A stretch of 64,000 nucleotides of DNA from an uncultured Bacteroidales bacterium (GCA_944326235.1 CALVDH010000001.1:95574-159573); one strand, 5' to 3'. Positions 7,950 through 17,902 are shown, numbered from the stretch's first letter. The notes: generated by a model not told the origin, from the letters alone. A program made the numbers and translations.

Positions 7950-8663
7950 ATGACTTCACCTGTAATCATAGCCATCGACGGTTACTCTTCCACCGGAAAG
8001 AGCACATTCGCCAAAGCTATAGCGAAAGAGCTGGGCTACATCTACATAGATACCGGAGCCATGTACCGGGCCGTAACTCTTCTGGCTCTCAGAAAGGGCT
8101 GTGTATCCAAAAATAATACCATAGATGAGGCGGCGCTCCGTACAGTTCTGTCCGGAGTCCCCCGTCCCGTAGAGATAACCTTCAGGACATCAGGGCCCGG
8201 AGGTGCGAGCGAGACCTGGCTGGACGGGGAGAATGTCGAGAGGGACATCCGCACCATAGAGATTTCCAGGGTGGTGAGCCATATCGCGGCCGTGCCGATG
8301 GTAAGGGAGTTCGTGGACAGGAGCCTGCATGAGATAGGCTCCGGCAAGGGCGTCGTGATGGACGGACGGGATATCGGAACGGCTGTTTTCCCCGATGCGG
8401 AGATCAAGATCTTCATGACGGCCAGGCCGGAAGTGAGGGCCCGGAGGCGGTACGAGGAGATGCGCTCCAAGGGTCAGGATACTCCCTATGAGGAAGTTCT
8501 TGGCAATATCCGGGAGCGGGACTATATCGACGAACACCGGAAGACGGCCCCTCTGTCCCGTGCCGCGGATGCGGAACTGCTGGACAACAGCGACATGACC
8601 GTCGAGGAGCAGATACAGTGGTTCAAGGACCTGTTAAAGCGGAGACATCTATGCGGATTCTGA
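7950..8663 (+). CDS. cmk: (d)CMP kinase
   Basis: Phosphorylates CMP and dCMP with ATP for pyrimidine nucleotide supply. The 237-residue protein has the P-loop GYSSTGKST near residues 10-18, the IDTGAMYRA motif that follows it, and the MDGRDIGTAVFPDAEIKIFMTA segment typical of cytidylate kinases (about residues 135-156). The start at 7950 is chosen over an in-frame ATG at 7935 because the promoter box lies between them. ispH begins inside the last 13 bases of this gene, so the two are surely co-translated. Confidence 0.96.
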   Translation: MTSPVIIAIDGYSSTGKSTFAKAIAKELGYIYIDTGAMYRAVTLLALRKGCVSKNNTIDEAALRTVLSGVPRPVEITFRTSGPGGASETWLDGENVERDIRTIEISRVVSHIAAVPMVREFVDRSLHEIGSGKGVVMDGRDIGTAVFPDAEIKIFMTARPEVRARRRYEEMRSKGQDTPYEEVLGNIRERDYIDEHRKTAPLSRAADAELLDNSDMTVEEQIQWFKDLLKRRHLCGF

Positions 8664-9532
8664 TAGACAAGGGTTCCGGCTGCTGCAACGGAGTCGGCCG
8701 GGCTATTTCCACCGCCGAACAGTACCTGAGCGGTCATGACCGGCTTTATTCCCTGGGGGCAATAGTCCACAATGACGCGGAAATCCAGCGCCTCGCCGGC
8801 CTGGGCCTGCACACCGTGGGATACTCCGACCTGTCCTCCCTGGGCGGGTCGACAGTGCTCATCCGGGCCCACGGAGAGCCGCCGTCCACCTATGCCCTGG
8901 CCCGTGAAGCCGGGGTGTCACTCATAGACTGCACCTGCCCGGTGGTGCTGGCCCTGCAGAAAAAGATTGCTGCAAAATATACGGAACTCTCCTCCCGCGG
9001 CGGCCAGGTGCTGATCTTCGGAAAACGCGGCCATGCCGAGGTCAACGGCCTGGTCGGACAGACTGACGGCAATGCCGTGGTGGTGGAGAATATGGACGAC
9101 CTCGAGTCCCGGCTCCGTTCCGGTGCCGTAGACCCGTCCCGTCCTCTCGCACTCTTCTCCCAGACGACCAAGGACCCCGAGGAGTTCGCCGCTCTTGCCG
9201 CACGACTGCGCGAAGCCGCTTCAGCCGCCGGTAACGCGGACGTCGAGGTGCTGGACACCATCTGCCGCCATGTCTCCTCGCGCCACAAGGCCCTCCGCGA
9301 TTTTGCGGCCTCATGCTCGGTCATCATCTTCGTCTGCGGACGTGAGAGCTCCAACGGCAAGGTCCTCTTCGAACTATGCCGGTCAGTCAATCCCCGCTCC
9401 TACAAAATAGAGGGAGCCGACGAGATTCCGGCCGGCATCTTCCGTCCGGACGATACCGTAGGCATCTGCGGCGCCACCTCCACCACCCGATGGCAGCTGG
9501 AGAAGGTCGCAGCCGCTCTGTCAGCCCTTTAG
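8651..9532 (+). CDS. ispH: 4-hydroxy-3-methylbut-2-enyl diphosphate reductase
   Basis: Last enzyme of the MEP pathway; it reduces HMBPP to IPP and DMAPP using a [4Fe-4S] cluster. The three cluster cysteines are visible in context: GSGCCNGV near the N-terminus, DCTCPVV near residue 97 and DTICRHVSSR in the C-terminal third. GHAEVNGLVGQ holds the conserved His/Glu region, and the tail has the GICGATSTTRWQLEKV signature. The 293-residue length is typical. The ATG at 8651 gives the family N-terminus MRILIDKGSG and overlaps the end of cmk by 13 bases. Confidence 0.95.
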   Translation: MRILIDKGSGCCNGVGRAISTAEQYLSGHDRLYSLGAIVHNDAEIQRLAGLGLHTVGYSDLSSLGGSTVLIRAHGEPPSTYALAREAGVSLIDCTCPVVLALQKKIAAKYTELSSRGGQVLIFGKRGHAEVNGLVGQTDGNAVVVENMDDLESRLRSGAVDPSRPLALFSQTTKDPEEFAALAARLREAASAAGNADVEVLDTICRHVSSRHKALRDFAASCSVIIFVCGRESSNGKVLFELCRSVNPRSYKIEGADEIPAGIFRPDDTVGICGATSTTRWQLEKVAAALSAL

Positions 9533-9542
9533 AAATGGTTTC

Positions 9543-10289
9543 TTAGTCGCGGGGTCTGAGCACCGCTTTCCGCAGCTCAAAATTCTGTCCGAGGTATTTC
9601 TTGCGGACTTCGGGGTTGTTGGCGAGTTCCTCGGCGGTACCGCTCTCGAGGATGCTGCCCTCGTAGAGGAGGTAGGCCCGGTCGGTGATGGCCAGGGTCT
9701 CGTGTACGTTGTGGTCGGTGATGATGATGCCGATATTCTTGGTCTTGAGCTTGGCGATGATGTGCTGGATATCCTCGACCGCTATCGGGTCTACACCCGC
9801 GAAAGGTTCGTCCAGGAGGATGAACTTGGGGTCGATGGCCAGGGCCCGGGCTATCTCGCAGCGGCGGCGCTCGCCTCCGGAGAGCTGGATACCGTAGCTC
9901 TTGCGTACCTTGGCGAGACCGAACTCGTCGATCAGGGACTCCAGGCGGTCGCGTCTCTCTTTCTTGGTGAACTTGGAGAATTCCATGACGGACATGATGT
10001 TGTTCTCGACAGACATCTTGCGGAAGACTGAGGCCTCCTGGGCCAGGTAGCCGAGGCCCTTCTGGGCGCGGCGGTACATCGGAAGGTCGGTGATCTCCTC
10101 GTCGTCCAGGAAGATGTGTCCGTCGTTGGGCTTGATAAGGCCTGTGATCATGTAGAAGCTCGTGGTCTTGCCGGCTCCGTTGGGGCCGAGCAGACCCACT
10201 ATCTCGCCCTGCTCGACGTTGATGGATACGCCTTTTACGACTGTGCGGGCTCCGTATTTCTTTACCAGGTTCTCGCAGTAGAGTTTCAT
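9543..10289 (-). CDS. lptB: LPS export ABC transporter ATP-binding protein
   Basis: ATPase of the LptBFGC machine that extracts lipopolysaccharide from the inner membrane. The 248-residue protein shows Walker A (GPNGAGKTT), Q-loop, the signature LSGGERRR and Walker B ([13 protein letters not shown]), with the D-loop and the H-loop in [14 protein letters not shown], a wording specific to LptB. It follows dnaX by 16 bases on the same strand, and no other lpt gene is in the window. Confidence 0.93.
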   Translation of the reverse strand: MKLYCENLVKKYGARTVVKGVSINVEQGEIVGLLGPNGAGKTTSFYMITGLIKPNDGHIFLDDEEITDLPMYRRAQKGLGYLAQEASVFRKMSVENNIMSVMEFSKFTKKERRDRLESLIDEFGLAKVRKSYGIQLSGGERRRCEIARALAIDPKFILLDEPFAGVDPIAVEDIQHIIAKLKTKNIGIIITDHNVHETLAITDRAYLLYEGSILESGTAEELANNPEVRKKYLGQNFELRKAVLRPRD

Positions 10290-10305
10290 CGTCGGTGTGA
10301 TTGTG

Positions 10306-12063
10306 TTATTTTACATCCAGTTCCAGGTCCTTGACCAGTTCGTTCAGCTCCGGCTGCTTGGCTACCAGGAACTTGGCCTTGTCCGTCGGCATATAGGGCG
10401 TGGAATCCTTATGCTGTCCGGCGGGGGATTCGTAGATCTGGACGTTTATTTTTACTTTGTTGTTTCTAAGTTCCTTGCGCAGGGCCGCCTCCATCCTGGA
10501 GAGGGCTTTCTCCCGTATCCATTCCTGCTGGGCGCTGTTGCTCACGAAGAATGTCAGTACGGCGGTCTCAATATCTATGCCGGGACTGCGGTGGAGCATG
10601 GCGGTGGCCAGGGAACTGCGGCCCGATGATTTCTCCCGGTCTGCCAGGGTCTGCCAGGCGTTCATCATGGACTCGAAGGTCAGGGGCTCGTCGGTCAGGG
10701 CGGCCGCATCTGTGGCTGTTCCTGTAGTGCTCTGCTGCTCTGCCTGGGAAATCAGGTTCTTGAGGGACAATCCCGGGAGCTTCGCGGCGGGCTGGGGCCG
10801 GGCCGGCTGCTTCGGGGCTTCGGCGGGTGCCGGCTCAGGAGCCGGTGCGGGGGCTGTGGGGGCTGCTGCCGGCATTGCGGGCGCTGCGGGCTCCTGTTTC
10901 GGAGGCTGCTCCGCCGGTGCGGTCTGTTGTGCGGCGGTCTGCGGTGCTGCCGGCTGAGGCTGCAGGGCCGCGGCCGCCTTCTCCGCCAGCCGCATCAGGG
11001 CGAACTCGATGAGCAGCCGCTGGTTGCCGCTCTGACGGTAGGACGCCTCGCATGACATTGTAATATTGAGCGAGGAGAAGATGAACTGGACGGAGCACCT
11101 TGCCGCCTGTTCCCGGTACCGCTCGATGAGCGAGGGAGGCAGCGACAGCAGGGCCGAGCCGTGGGAGTTCTTGCATACCAGCAGGTCCCGGAGGTGGGAG
11201 CTCAGGCCCGATACGAAGTAGAGGGCATTGAACCCCTTGGAGAGGATCTCGTCCAGGAGCAGGAGGGAGGATGTGTAATCCCCCGAGAGCGAATTGTCTA
11301 TAATTTTGAAATAATACTCGTAGTCCAGGACGTTGAGGTCGCGGATGACGTCCTCGTAACGGACTTCCTTCCCGCAGAAGGCCACTATCTGGTCAAATAT
11401 CGTGAGGGCGTCCCTCATGGCCCCGTCGGCCTTGACGGCGATGACGTGCAGGCTCTCGCTGTCTATGGTGATGCCCTCCTTGGAGGCGATGTCCGTGAGG
11501 TTGCGCACGATGTCGGGGACGCTGATGCGGTTGAAGTCGAAGGTCTGGCAGCGGGAGAGGATGGTCGGCAGTATCTTGTGCTTCTCGGTGGTGGCCAGGA
11601 TGAAGATGGCGTGGGCGGGCGGTTCCTCGAGGGTCTTGAGGAAGGCGTTGAAAGCCGCGGACGAGAGCATGTGCACCTCGTCGATGATGTAGACGCTGTA
11701 CTTGCCGACCTGGGGCGGGATGCGGACCATGTCGGTGAGGTTGCGGATGTCGTCCACGGAGTTGTTGGAGGCCGCGTCGAGCTCATGGATGCAGTAGGAA
11801 CGGCCCTCGGCGAAGGACAGGCAGGACTCGCACTTGCCGCAGGGCTCCATGTCGGGGCCCGGGTTGAGGCAGTTGATGGACTTGGCGAAGATCCTGGCAG
11901 TGGTGGTCTTGCCCACTCCGCGCGGTCCGCAGAAAAGGTAGGCGTGGGCCAGCTGCCCCCTGATGATGGAGTTCTTCAGGGTCCTGGCGATGTTCTCCTG
12001 GCCGATGAGCGACTCGAAAGTGTCGGGCCGATATTTCCTGGCTGATACTATAAACTGTTCCAT
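10306..12063 (-). CDS. dnaX: DNA polymerase III subunits gamma and tau
   Basis: Clamp-loader ATPase of the replisome. The 585-residue protein has an AAA+ module with Walker A ([11 protein letters not shown]), a zinc-binding insertion ([11 protein letters not shown] followed by C-x2-C), IIDEVHMLS as Walker B and SRC motif ILSRCQTF. After about residue 390 comes a Pro/Ala/Gln-rich linker (about 395-470) and a tau-like C-terminal domain that would bind the polymerase core. The start [13 protein letters not shown] at 12063 matches the family; 29 further open codons upstream cover the promoter and a palindrome and are rejected. Confidence 0.95.
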   Translation of the reverse strand: MEQFIVSARKYRPDTFESLIGQENIARTLKNSIIRGQLAHAYLFCGPRGVGKTTTARIFAKSINCLNPGPDMEPCGKCESCLSFAEGRSYCIHELDAASNNSVDDIRNLTDMVRIPPQVGKYSVYIIDEVHMLSSAAFNAFLKTLEEPPAHAIFILATTEKHKILPTILSRCQTFDFNRISVPDIVRNLTDIASKEGITIDSESLHVIAVKADGAMRDALTIFDQIVAFCGKEVRYEDVIRDLNVLDYEYYFKIIDNSLSGDYTSSLLLLDEILSKGFNALYFVSGLSSHLRDLLVCKNSHGSALLSLPPSLIERYREQAARCSVQFIFSSLNITMSCEASYRQSGNQRLLIEFALMRLAEKAAAALQPQPAAPQTAAQQTAPAEQPPKQEPAAPAMPAAAPTAPAPAPEPAPAEAPKQPARPQPAAKLPGLSLKNLISQAEQQSTTGTATDAAALTDEPLTFESMMNAWQTLADREKSSGRSSLATAMLHRSPGIDIETAVLTFFVSNSAQQEWIREKALSRMEAALRKELRNNKVKINVQIYESPAGQHKDSTPYMPTDKAKFLVAKQPELNELVKDLELDVK

Positions 12064-12078
12064 AACTCGAATAACTGC

Positions 12079-12086
12079 CAAAGATA
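12079..12086 (-). promoter_or_regulatory. -7 promoter box of dnaX-lptB
   Basis: TATCTTTG on the minus strand, 15 bases before the dnaX ATG. Confidence 0.6.
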
Positions 12087-12093
12087 CGGAAAC

Positions 12094-12109
12094 TGCCGGA
12101 ATTCCGGCA
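12094..12109. promoter_or_regulatory. Perfect 16-bp palindrome between divergent promoters (operator candidate)
   Basis: TGCCGGAATTCCGGCA is identical to its own reverse complement. It lies between the -7 boxes of dnaX (12079-12086) and the response-regulator gene (12119-12126) and covers the position where both -33 elements would be. Confidence 0.55.
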
Positions 12110-12118
12110 TTAAAGTTG

Positions 12119-12126
12119 TATATTTG
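12119..12126 (+). promoter_or_regulatory. -7 promoter box of the NtrC-type regulator
   Basis: TATATTTG, a full match, 23 bases before the ATG at 12150. Confidence 0.6.
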
Positions 12127-12149
12127 TCTCCTTGAAAATCTGAAATGCA

Positions 12150-13307
12150 ATGAAAGTACTTATCATAGACGACGAGCGGAGCATCCGCAACACTCTCAAG
12201 GAGATTCTCGAGTTCGAAGGACATCAGATAACGCTGGCCGAGGACGGAGCGGCAGGGCTGGAGACGGCATCCGCCGGCAGTTTCGACGTGATATTCTGCG
12301 ACATCAAGATGCCCGGAATGGACGGAGTGGAGGTGCTGGACAAGCTCGCCGAGAGCGGCAACGAGACTCCGGTCGTGATGATTTCTGGCCACGGCTCGAT
12401 AGATACGGCGGTGGAGTGCATCAAGAAGGGTGCATTCGACTTCATTCAGAAGCCGCTGGACCTGAACAGGATACTGATTACTCTGAAAAATGCTACGGAC
12501 AAGGGCTCTCTCGTCCGCGAGACCAAGATCCTCAAGAAAAAGGTCGGCGGAGTGCAGGAGATTATCGGTGAGTCGCCGGCCATCGTCCGTATCAAGAACA
12601 TGATAGACCGGGTGGCCCCGACCGACGCCAGGGTGCTCATCACAGGAGCCAACGGTACCGGTAAAGAACTGGTGGCCAGATGGCTGCACGAGAAGAGCGA
12701 CAGGGCTTCGATGCCCTTCATCGAGGTCAACTGCGCGGCCATCCCCAGCGAGCTGATAGAGAGCGAGCTCTTCGGTCACGAGAAGGGCGCCTTCACCGGG
12801 GCCCAGAAACAGCATAAGGGCAAGTTCGAGCAGGCCGACGGCGGCACTCTCTTCCTGGACGAGATAGGCGATATGTCCCTCGCGGCCCAGGCCAAGGTCC
12901 TCCGCGTGCTGCAGGAGAACAAACTGACCAAGGTCGGCGGAGACAAGGACATCACCGTGAACGTCAGGGTCGTGGCCGCCACCAACAAGAATCTGAAGGA
13001 GGAAATCGAGAAAGGCAACTTCCGCGAGGACCTCTACCACCGTATCAGCGTCATCGTCATCCGCGTGCCGTCACTGGCCGAGAGAAGGGAAGACATTCCG
13101 ATGCTTATCGACCATTTCATCAAGCAGATATCCCTGGAGTCCGGCAAGCCGGTCAAGGAGATAGACGCCGATGCCGTCGAGGAACTCTGCAACCACGCCT
13201 GGAGCGGCAACATCCGCGAGCTGCGCAACGTCGTGGAGCGCCTGCTGATACTTTCCAATGCCCGCATCACCAAGGACGACGTGATGATGTTCGCCCTGCC
13301 CAACTAA
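12150..13307 (+). CDS. Sigma-54-dependent response regulator lacking a DNA-binding domain
   Basis: A 385-residue NtrC-family protein. Residues 1-115 form a receiver domain with phosphoacceptor Asp51 in IFCDIKMPGMDG. An AAA+ sigma-54 interaction domain follows (about 140-370), with Walker A ITGANGTGKE, the GAFTGA loop at residues 213-218 that contacts sigma-54, and Walker B GGTLFLDEIGD. The protein stops about 15 residues after the NIRELRNVVERL segment, so the usual Fis-type HTH is missing. It overlaps the stop codon of the convergent NtrY-like kinase by four bases, which is the likely cognate partner. Such HTH-less activators (for example FlgR of Helicobacter) act without a dedicated enhancer. 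Confidence 0.93.
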   Translation: MKVLIIDDERSIRNTLKEILEFEGHQITLAEDGAAGLETASAGSFDVIFCDIKMPGMDGVEVLDKLAESGNETPVVMISGHGSIDTAVECIKKGAFDFIQKPLDLNRILITLKNATDKGSLVRETKILKKKVGGVQEIIGESPAIVRIKNMIDRVAPTDARVLITGANGTGKELVARWLHEKSDRASMPFIEVNCAAIPSELIESELFGHEKGAFTGAQKQHKGKFEQADGGTLFLDEIGDMSLAAQAKVLRVLQENKLTKVGGDKDITVNVRVVAATNKNLKEEIEKGNFREDLYHRISVIVIRVPSLAERREDIPMLIDHFIKQISLESGKPVKEIDADAVEELCNHAWSGNIRELRNVVERLLILSNARITKDDVMMFALPN

Positions 13308-16300
13308 GTGTAGTCCTCTGATACTTCGATGTGTACCGGAAGGATGACGGTGAAGTCGGCTCCGCCCAGTTCCCGCGACTTGGTGTAGAAGATGTCGCCG
13401 TGGCTCTGCGTGACGATGCTCCTGCAGATGGCCAGTCCCAGGCCTGAGCCTCTGGTCTTGGTCGTGAAGTTGGGAGTGAAGAGCTTGCTCATGTTCTCCT
13501 CCGAAACGCCGCTGCCGTTGTCCTCCACATCTATCCTGTAGCGGCCGTCCGACATGCTGAGGGTGATGTTGATTATGCCCTTCTCCTTGCTTTCCACGGC
13601 CTGGACCGCATTGGTGATGAGGTTGACGAAAGTCCTTGTTATCTGCTCTTTCCTGGCGAGGACCACGGCCCTGTCCACATATTGATGGAAATTCATCTCT
13701 ATATTGTCCCTATTGTCGAACAGGATTTTCTGCTCAGCAAGGATCTCCACCAGATTCACTTCTGTCTCTTCTTCCTTGTAGAGCTTCGCGAAACTGGAGA
13801 ACTCGCTGGCGGTGTTGGACAGAATGTCTATCTGCTCGATCAGGGAGGATGCCAGGGACTCGAATCTGTCCTGCCATTCAGGACGGCCCTGCAGCTTCAT
13901 GCGCACCAGATGCTGGATGCTCAGTTTCATGGGGGTCAGCGGGTTCTTGATCTCATGGGCTATCTGGCGGGCCATCTGGCTCCATGCCTGCTCTCTCTCG
14001 CTCTGGGCCAGTTCCTTGGCGCTGCGGTCGAGGTCGTCGATCATCTGGTTGTAGGTCTTGACGAGCAGACCCAGCTCATCGTCCGCCCTGTAGTTGATGT
14101 GTCCTACCTTGTGGGTGATGTCCATGGCCTGCATGTTGCGGCTGATTTCCTTCAGAGGCCTGGTGATGGAATTGGACATGGTGATGCCCACGAAGAGGGC
14201 TATGATGATGAGTATAAGATACAGGTTGACAATGGCGGCTATGATGGGAGTGGCGTCGTACTCGAAATTGGTGTCGTTGACGAAGAAAGGAATGTTGGCG
14301 ATGGCCAGCAGTGTGCCTTTCTCATTGTATATGGGGGTGTAGAGTGAGTAGTAGCTGAGCGTGGCGATGCTCTCTTCCTGGATGACCTGCATGCGCTTGT
14401 TGTAGACCAGTTCGTAATAGGCCTGCGGGTTCATTCTGGAGCTGGCCAGGTATTCGTTGAAGACATCCGGCTTGGTGGTGCGGATGAGGCGTCCGTCAGG
14501 TGCGAAGAGATTGATGTCCACCTGTGAGCTCTGGGCGACGGCGTTCATCGCGCTGAATACTTCCGCGGTGTTGAGCTGGTCGTAGTTCTCTGTGGTGCGG
14601 GTCATTTTGGTTAGGGTGCTCTGTACGGAGAGCAGGGTCTCCTCCATCATCATGTTGTTGTTGCCGTTGATGTAGCCGATGATGATCACCACACTGCCGA
14701 TGGCCATGAGTATCAGGGCTCCTACCATGGATGCGGTAAGCAGTACGGTCATTTTTATCCGGAATGACCGCTTGGGCCGGAACAGGGACTCGCGGTTGCG
14801 TCTGCGGAACAGGCGGGGCAGGGCCATGATCAGCAGGCCGAAGGACAGCAGGACGTAGGAAAATGATATCAGGGTGGGGAAGATTCCCCTGGCCGGCCGG
14901 CTCACGGCTATCATGTTGGTGCCCGGAAGCTTGTTGACGAACAGGACGGTCTCTTCCATGAAGTAGTGGGAGAAGCCTTCCTCAAAGCTGTACACGTTGA
15001 TGGAGACAGGGAAGTTGTAGCGTCCATGATGGCTGGTGAGGCGCCCGTTGTGGTATTTTGCCAGGGAGTAGGGGTAGCGGACGGTGTTGGCCGCCGGGGT
15101 TATGTTGTCCAGCAGGGCCGAGGGATAGCCGATGTTGTCGGAACTGGTCTTGGAGTCGATTTCCAGATAGAGGTCATAGCGTATGCCTCCGCGGATGATG
15201 CTGAACGCACCCAGGTAACTGATGCTGTTGCGGAAGTAGTCCAGGTAATAGAATGCCGACTTGTCGGACAGTCTTACCCCGTAGTTGTCGATGATATCCT
15301 TGTAGTATCCGAAACAGTTGACCGGACCGGAATAGTCCTCGGTCAGGATGTTCTGGTAGCTGTTGCAGACGGCAAGACGGATGTCGTATTCGGGCAGGAT
15401 ATTGAAGAAATATCTTTCCGCCAGTCGGTTGAGGATTATGCTCTCGTACTCCGGATTGCCCGTGAGCCGGCGTACCAGAGGGTCGGAGATGATGCTCTTC
15501 TCTATGGACTGCAGCTGCATCTCCAGGGACAGGTCCCGCTCTATGGCCAGGCGCCCGGTGAGTACCCGGATGTTCTCGCATTCTTTCTGGAAACTGAACA
15601 GTCCCACACAGGCAGTCGTGTAGATGGATGCCGTCAGCACATACCCCAGCAGAAGCCGTTTGGAATGACGCTTGCGCCTGAGGCGGTAGCGTCTGCTGGC
15701 GGTGGGGATCAATATGTTGAGCAGCAGGAGTACGGCCAGGAAGAGCAGGCCGTACATTATGAAGGTCGTGACGGTGTATATGGAGATGCTGTTGATCTGG
15801 AACAGGTCGAAGTTGATGCTGGAGTTGAGTATCAGGGACCGGAAGGATATGTGGATGTACACGGCCAGGGCTATGACGGCCAGGGCCAGTGCCGCGGTCT
15901 TGATGTTCCTGGCGGCAGGCCTTGAGTTCCAGATGTCCTTGATGATGTTCTTTCTGGAGATGTAGACGGCAATACAGTACAGCAGAATGAATATGTGGAA
16001 TACCATCAGTGCACCGAAAGAGTTGAAGTTGCCGTCTGCATATAGCATCGGGGAGAATATCTCGGAGTCCACCGGTATGTCCTGTATCATCATGAAGGAG
16101 CATATCTGCATGATGAATATGCCGCCGAGGGTAAAATACAGGGACACGATATTCTTGTATCGGCTCTGGAAGGACAGGATGGCCATCAGGGCCATGAGCA
16201 TGGCGGCCCAGCGCATTCCGGACGAGCGGTGGTTGCTGTCGGTGAGGCTCTCGCTGCGCAGCAGGGAGAATGCCGGAGTCCCGTCGGAGGTGCGGACTAC

Positions 16301-16900
16301 ATCGGTGTCGTCTATGTAGACCGGGGCGGTTACGTAGGAGTTGCTGAGTCCCAGGTTGCGGTTGACGGAATTGCGCAGGACGGAGTTCTCGGACGAGTAT
16401 TGCTCCATCACCTCGATGGCTCCGATTATTGTTATATTGTCCCTGACGTATACCTTTACTATATACCAGGAATGTCCGAGGTTGACATATCTGGAGTTCT
16501 CGTCCAGGAAGGCAAGCGGGATATTGAAGATATTGCGGTTTCTCAGGTCATGGATGCGGTACCAGGAGGAGTGGAGGGTGATATCGTCGTTGCTGATGGG
16601 GAAGGTGTTGACCCAGCTCTGCAGCCGTGAACTTACGTATCTGTAGAGCACCATGTCCTCCGGGAAATCCTCGAATTCCAGCCATTCGTCCTCCGGTGTC
16701 TCGAAAGCCCGCTCTACATACCGCTGCAGGACGTTTTCCCGCTTGTGCAGCATCCTCTCGACGCGATCCGCCTTTCTGCTGGAGGACGAGGGGGCGAGAT
16801 TTAGGAATGAGAGCATGAAGCAGCACATGGCCAGGGACCAGAAAATTGAGATCCGGTTCTCCTGGATAAAGCGGCGTATTTCTATGAACAATGTCCTCAT
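13304..16900 (-). CDS. Large multi-spanning sensor histidine kinase, NtrY-like
   Basis: A 1198-residue membrane kinase. An N-terminal span (about 18-36) and an extracellular segment are followed by a block of about seven membrane helices (230-430), a second large extracytoplasmic domain (440-690), two more spans enclosing a third sensor region (about 700-910), then HAMP and the kinase core. His982 lies in the H-box IAHEIKNPLTPMK, a wording typical of NtrY/NtrB kinases. The ATPase domain shows NLITNAVQAV (N box), DVEDNGSGV (G1) and RGSGLGLAI (G2). It faces an NtrC-type regulator tail to tail with overlapping stops and follows rlmH by 12 bases. The signal sensed is unknown; the double sensor architecture is unusually large. 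Confidence 0.9.
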   Translation of the reverse strand: MRTLFIEIRRFIQENRISIFWSLAMCCFMLSFLNLAPSSSSRKADRVERMLHKRENVLQRYVERAFETPEDEWLEFEDFPEDMVLYRYVSSRLQSWVNTFPISNDDITLHSSWYRIHDLRNRNIFNIPLAFLDENSRYVNLGHSWYIVKVYVRDNITIIGAIEVMEQYSSENSVLRNSVNRNLGLSNSYVTAPVYIDDTDVVRTSDGTPAFSLLRSESLTDSNHRSSGMRWAAMLMALMAILSFQSRYKNIVSLYFTLGGIFIMQICSFMMIQDIPVDSEIFSPMLYADGNFNSFGALMVFHIFILLYCIAVYISRKNIIKDIWNSRPAARNIKTAALALAVIALAVYIHISFRSLILNSSINFDLFQINSISIYTVTTFIMYGLLFLAVLLLLNILIPTASRRYRLRRKRHSKRLLLGYVLTASIYTTACVGLFSFQKECENIRVLTGRLAIERDLSLEMQLQSIEKSIISDPLVRRLTGNPEYESIILNRLAERYFFNILPEYDIRLAVCNSYQNILTEDYSGPVNCFGYYKDIIDNYGVRLSDKSAFYYLDYFRNSISYLGAFSIIRGGIRYDLYLEIDSKTSSDNIGYPSALLDNITPAANTVRYPYSLAKYHNGRLTSHHGRYNFPVSINVYSFEEGFSHYFMEETVLFVNKLPGTNMIAVSRPARGIFPTLISFSYVLLSFGLLIMALPRLFRRRNRESLFRPKRSFRIKMTVLLTASMVGALILMAIGSVVIIIGYINGNNNMMMEETLLSVQSTLTKMTRTTENYDQLNTAEVFSAMNAVAQSSQVDINLFAPDGRLIRTTKPDVFNEYLASSRMNPQAYYELVYNKRMQVIQEESIATLSYYSLYTPIYNEKGTLLAIANIPFFVNDTNFEYDATPIIAAIVNLYLILIIIALFVGITMSNSITRPLKEISRNMQAMDITHKVGHINYRADDELGLLVKTYNQMIDDLDRSAKELAQSEREQAWSQMARQIAHEIKNPLTPMKLSIQHLVRMKLQGRPEWQDRFESLASSLIEQIDILSNTASEFSSFAKLYKEEETEVNLVEILAEQKILFDNRDNIEMNFHQYVDRAVVLARKEQITRTFVNLITNAVQAVESKEKGIINITLSMSDGRYRIDVEDNGSGVSEENMSKLFTPNFTTKTRGSGLGLAICRSIVTQSHGDIFYTKSRELGGADFTVILPVHIEVSEDYT

Positions 16901-16912
16901 GGCTCCTGCGGT

Positions 16913-17386
16913 CTATTCGTTGTGGTAGGGCTCGCCCCTCAGTATGGTCATTGCGCGGTAGAGCTGTTCGGTGAAGAACAGTCTGATGATCTGGTGGGAG
17001 AATGTCATGTCCGACAGGGACAGCATCTCCGCTGCGGCCTCCCTGACTTTCGGGGAGAACCCGTAGGCTCCTCCGATTACGAAGACCAGGCTCCTGCAGC
17101 CGGTGTCCATGAGCCTGCCCAGGCGGGAGGCCCATGCCGTGGAGGTGTACCGCTGCCCTTTCTCATCCAGCAGAACCAGCCGGTCCCCCTCCTTTATTTT
17201 TTTAAGGATGAGACTGCCCTCCTTTTCTTTTACTTCCTCCGGTGAGAGGGAGGCTGTTCCGGACAGCGCCGGTATCTCCACCCGGGTGTAACTCAAGTAG
17301 CGGCCGATGCGTTTCTCATACATGGCCATGCCCTCCTTGACGAAATCGAAGGTGGTCTTACCTACTGTTATCAGGGTGATTTTCAT
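16913..17386 (-). CDS. rlmH: 23S rRNA (pseudouridine-1915-N3)-methyltransferase RlmH
   Basis: SPOUT-class methyltransferase acting on helix 69 of the assembled 70S ribosome. The 157-residue protein has the family start MKITLITVGKT, the knot region FVIGGAYGFSPKV near residues 102-114, and the C-terminal QIIRLFFTEQLYRAMTILRGEPYHNE, the RlmH hallmark. Start 17386 is used; an upstream in-frame ATG at 17419 lies beyond the promoter box. It is the first gene of a two-gene unit with the histidine kinase. Confidence 0.97.
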   Translation of the reverse strand: MKITLITVGKTTFDFVKEGMAMYEKRIGRYLSYTRVEIPALSGTASLSPEEVKEKEGSLILKKIKEGDRLVLLDEKGQRYTSTAWASRLGRLMDTGCRSLVFVIGGAYGFSPKVREAAAEMLSLSDMTFSHQIIRLFFTEQLYRAMTILRGEPYHNE

Positions 17387-17407
17387 GCAGTATGCCTCTT
17401 TAGCCCA

Positions 17408-17415
17408 CAAATGTA
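17408..17415 (-). promoter_or_regulatory. -7 promoter box of rlmH-kinase unit
   Basis: TACATTTG on the minus strand, 21 bases before the rlmH ATG. Confidence 0.55.
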
Positions 17416-17479
17416 GCAAATTTTACACCACGATTGGCCTGAATTTTGCTATTGTGTGAACAAAAACAGGAACAGTACG

Positions 17480-17902
17480 ATGAACAGATTGGTTTTAATC
17501 TTTGGACTTCTGTCTCTTTTCCCGCTGTCCGGTGCGTCTCAGAACCTGATGCACATGACTTCCGACAGCGCGGTGGAGAGCAGCGTGTTTGTTCCTATAG
17601 CCAAGTATCTTCAGCGCGGTGACGCGGAGTGCCTGGCGGCCTGGTTCGCCGACAACCTTCAGGTCAATGTCATGGGCTCCGTCTCCAACTGCAGCCGTTC
17701 CCAGGCCCGTCAGATTATCCGCAACTTCTTCACCAACTATACTCCGCGCAACTTCGAGATAGTCTACAAGAGCGGCACCTATCCTATGGAGTATGCTGTC
17801 GGCAATCTGGACAGCGGCGGCAATATCTTTACGGTCACCATCCTGGTCAAGACCAACGACGCCGGCAACTATATCGAGCAGCTCAAAATCGAAAAACAGT
17901 AG
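17480..17902 (+). CDS. Exported DUF4783 family protein
   Basis: A 140-residue protein with a signal peptide (MNRLVLIFGLLSLFPLSGAS) and a mature domain of the DUF4783 type, an NTF2-like fold found almost only in Bacteroidota. The recognisable parts are VFVPIAKYLQRGDAECLAAWF near the start and SRSQARQIIRNFFTNY followed by GTYPMEYAVGNL. Function is unknown in the family. ATG at 17480 is preferred because AGGAAC precedes it; a GTG at 17456 would add eight residues before the signal peptide. It is divergent from rlmH and is followed by a repeat array. Confidence 0.8.
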   Translation: MNRLVLIFGLLSLFPLSGASQNLMHMTSDSAVESSVFVPIAKYLQRGDAECLAAWFADNLQVNVMGSVSNCSRSQARQIIRNFFTNYTPRNFEIVYKSGTYPMEYAVGNLDSGGNIFTVTILVKTNDAGNYIEQLKIEKQ

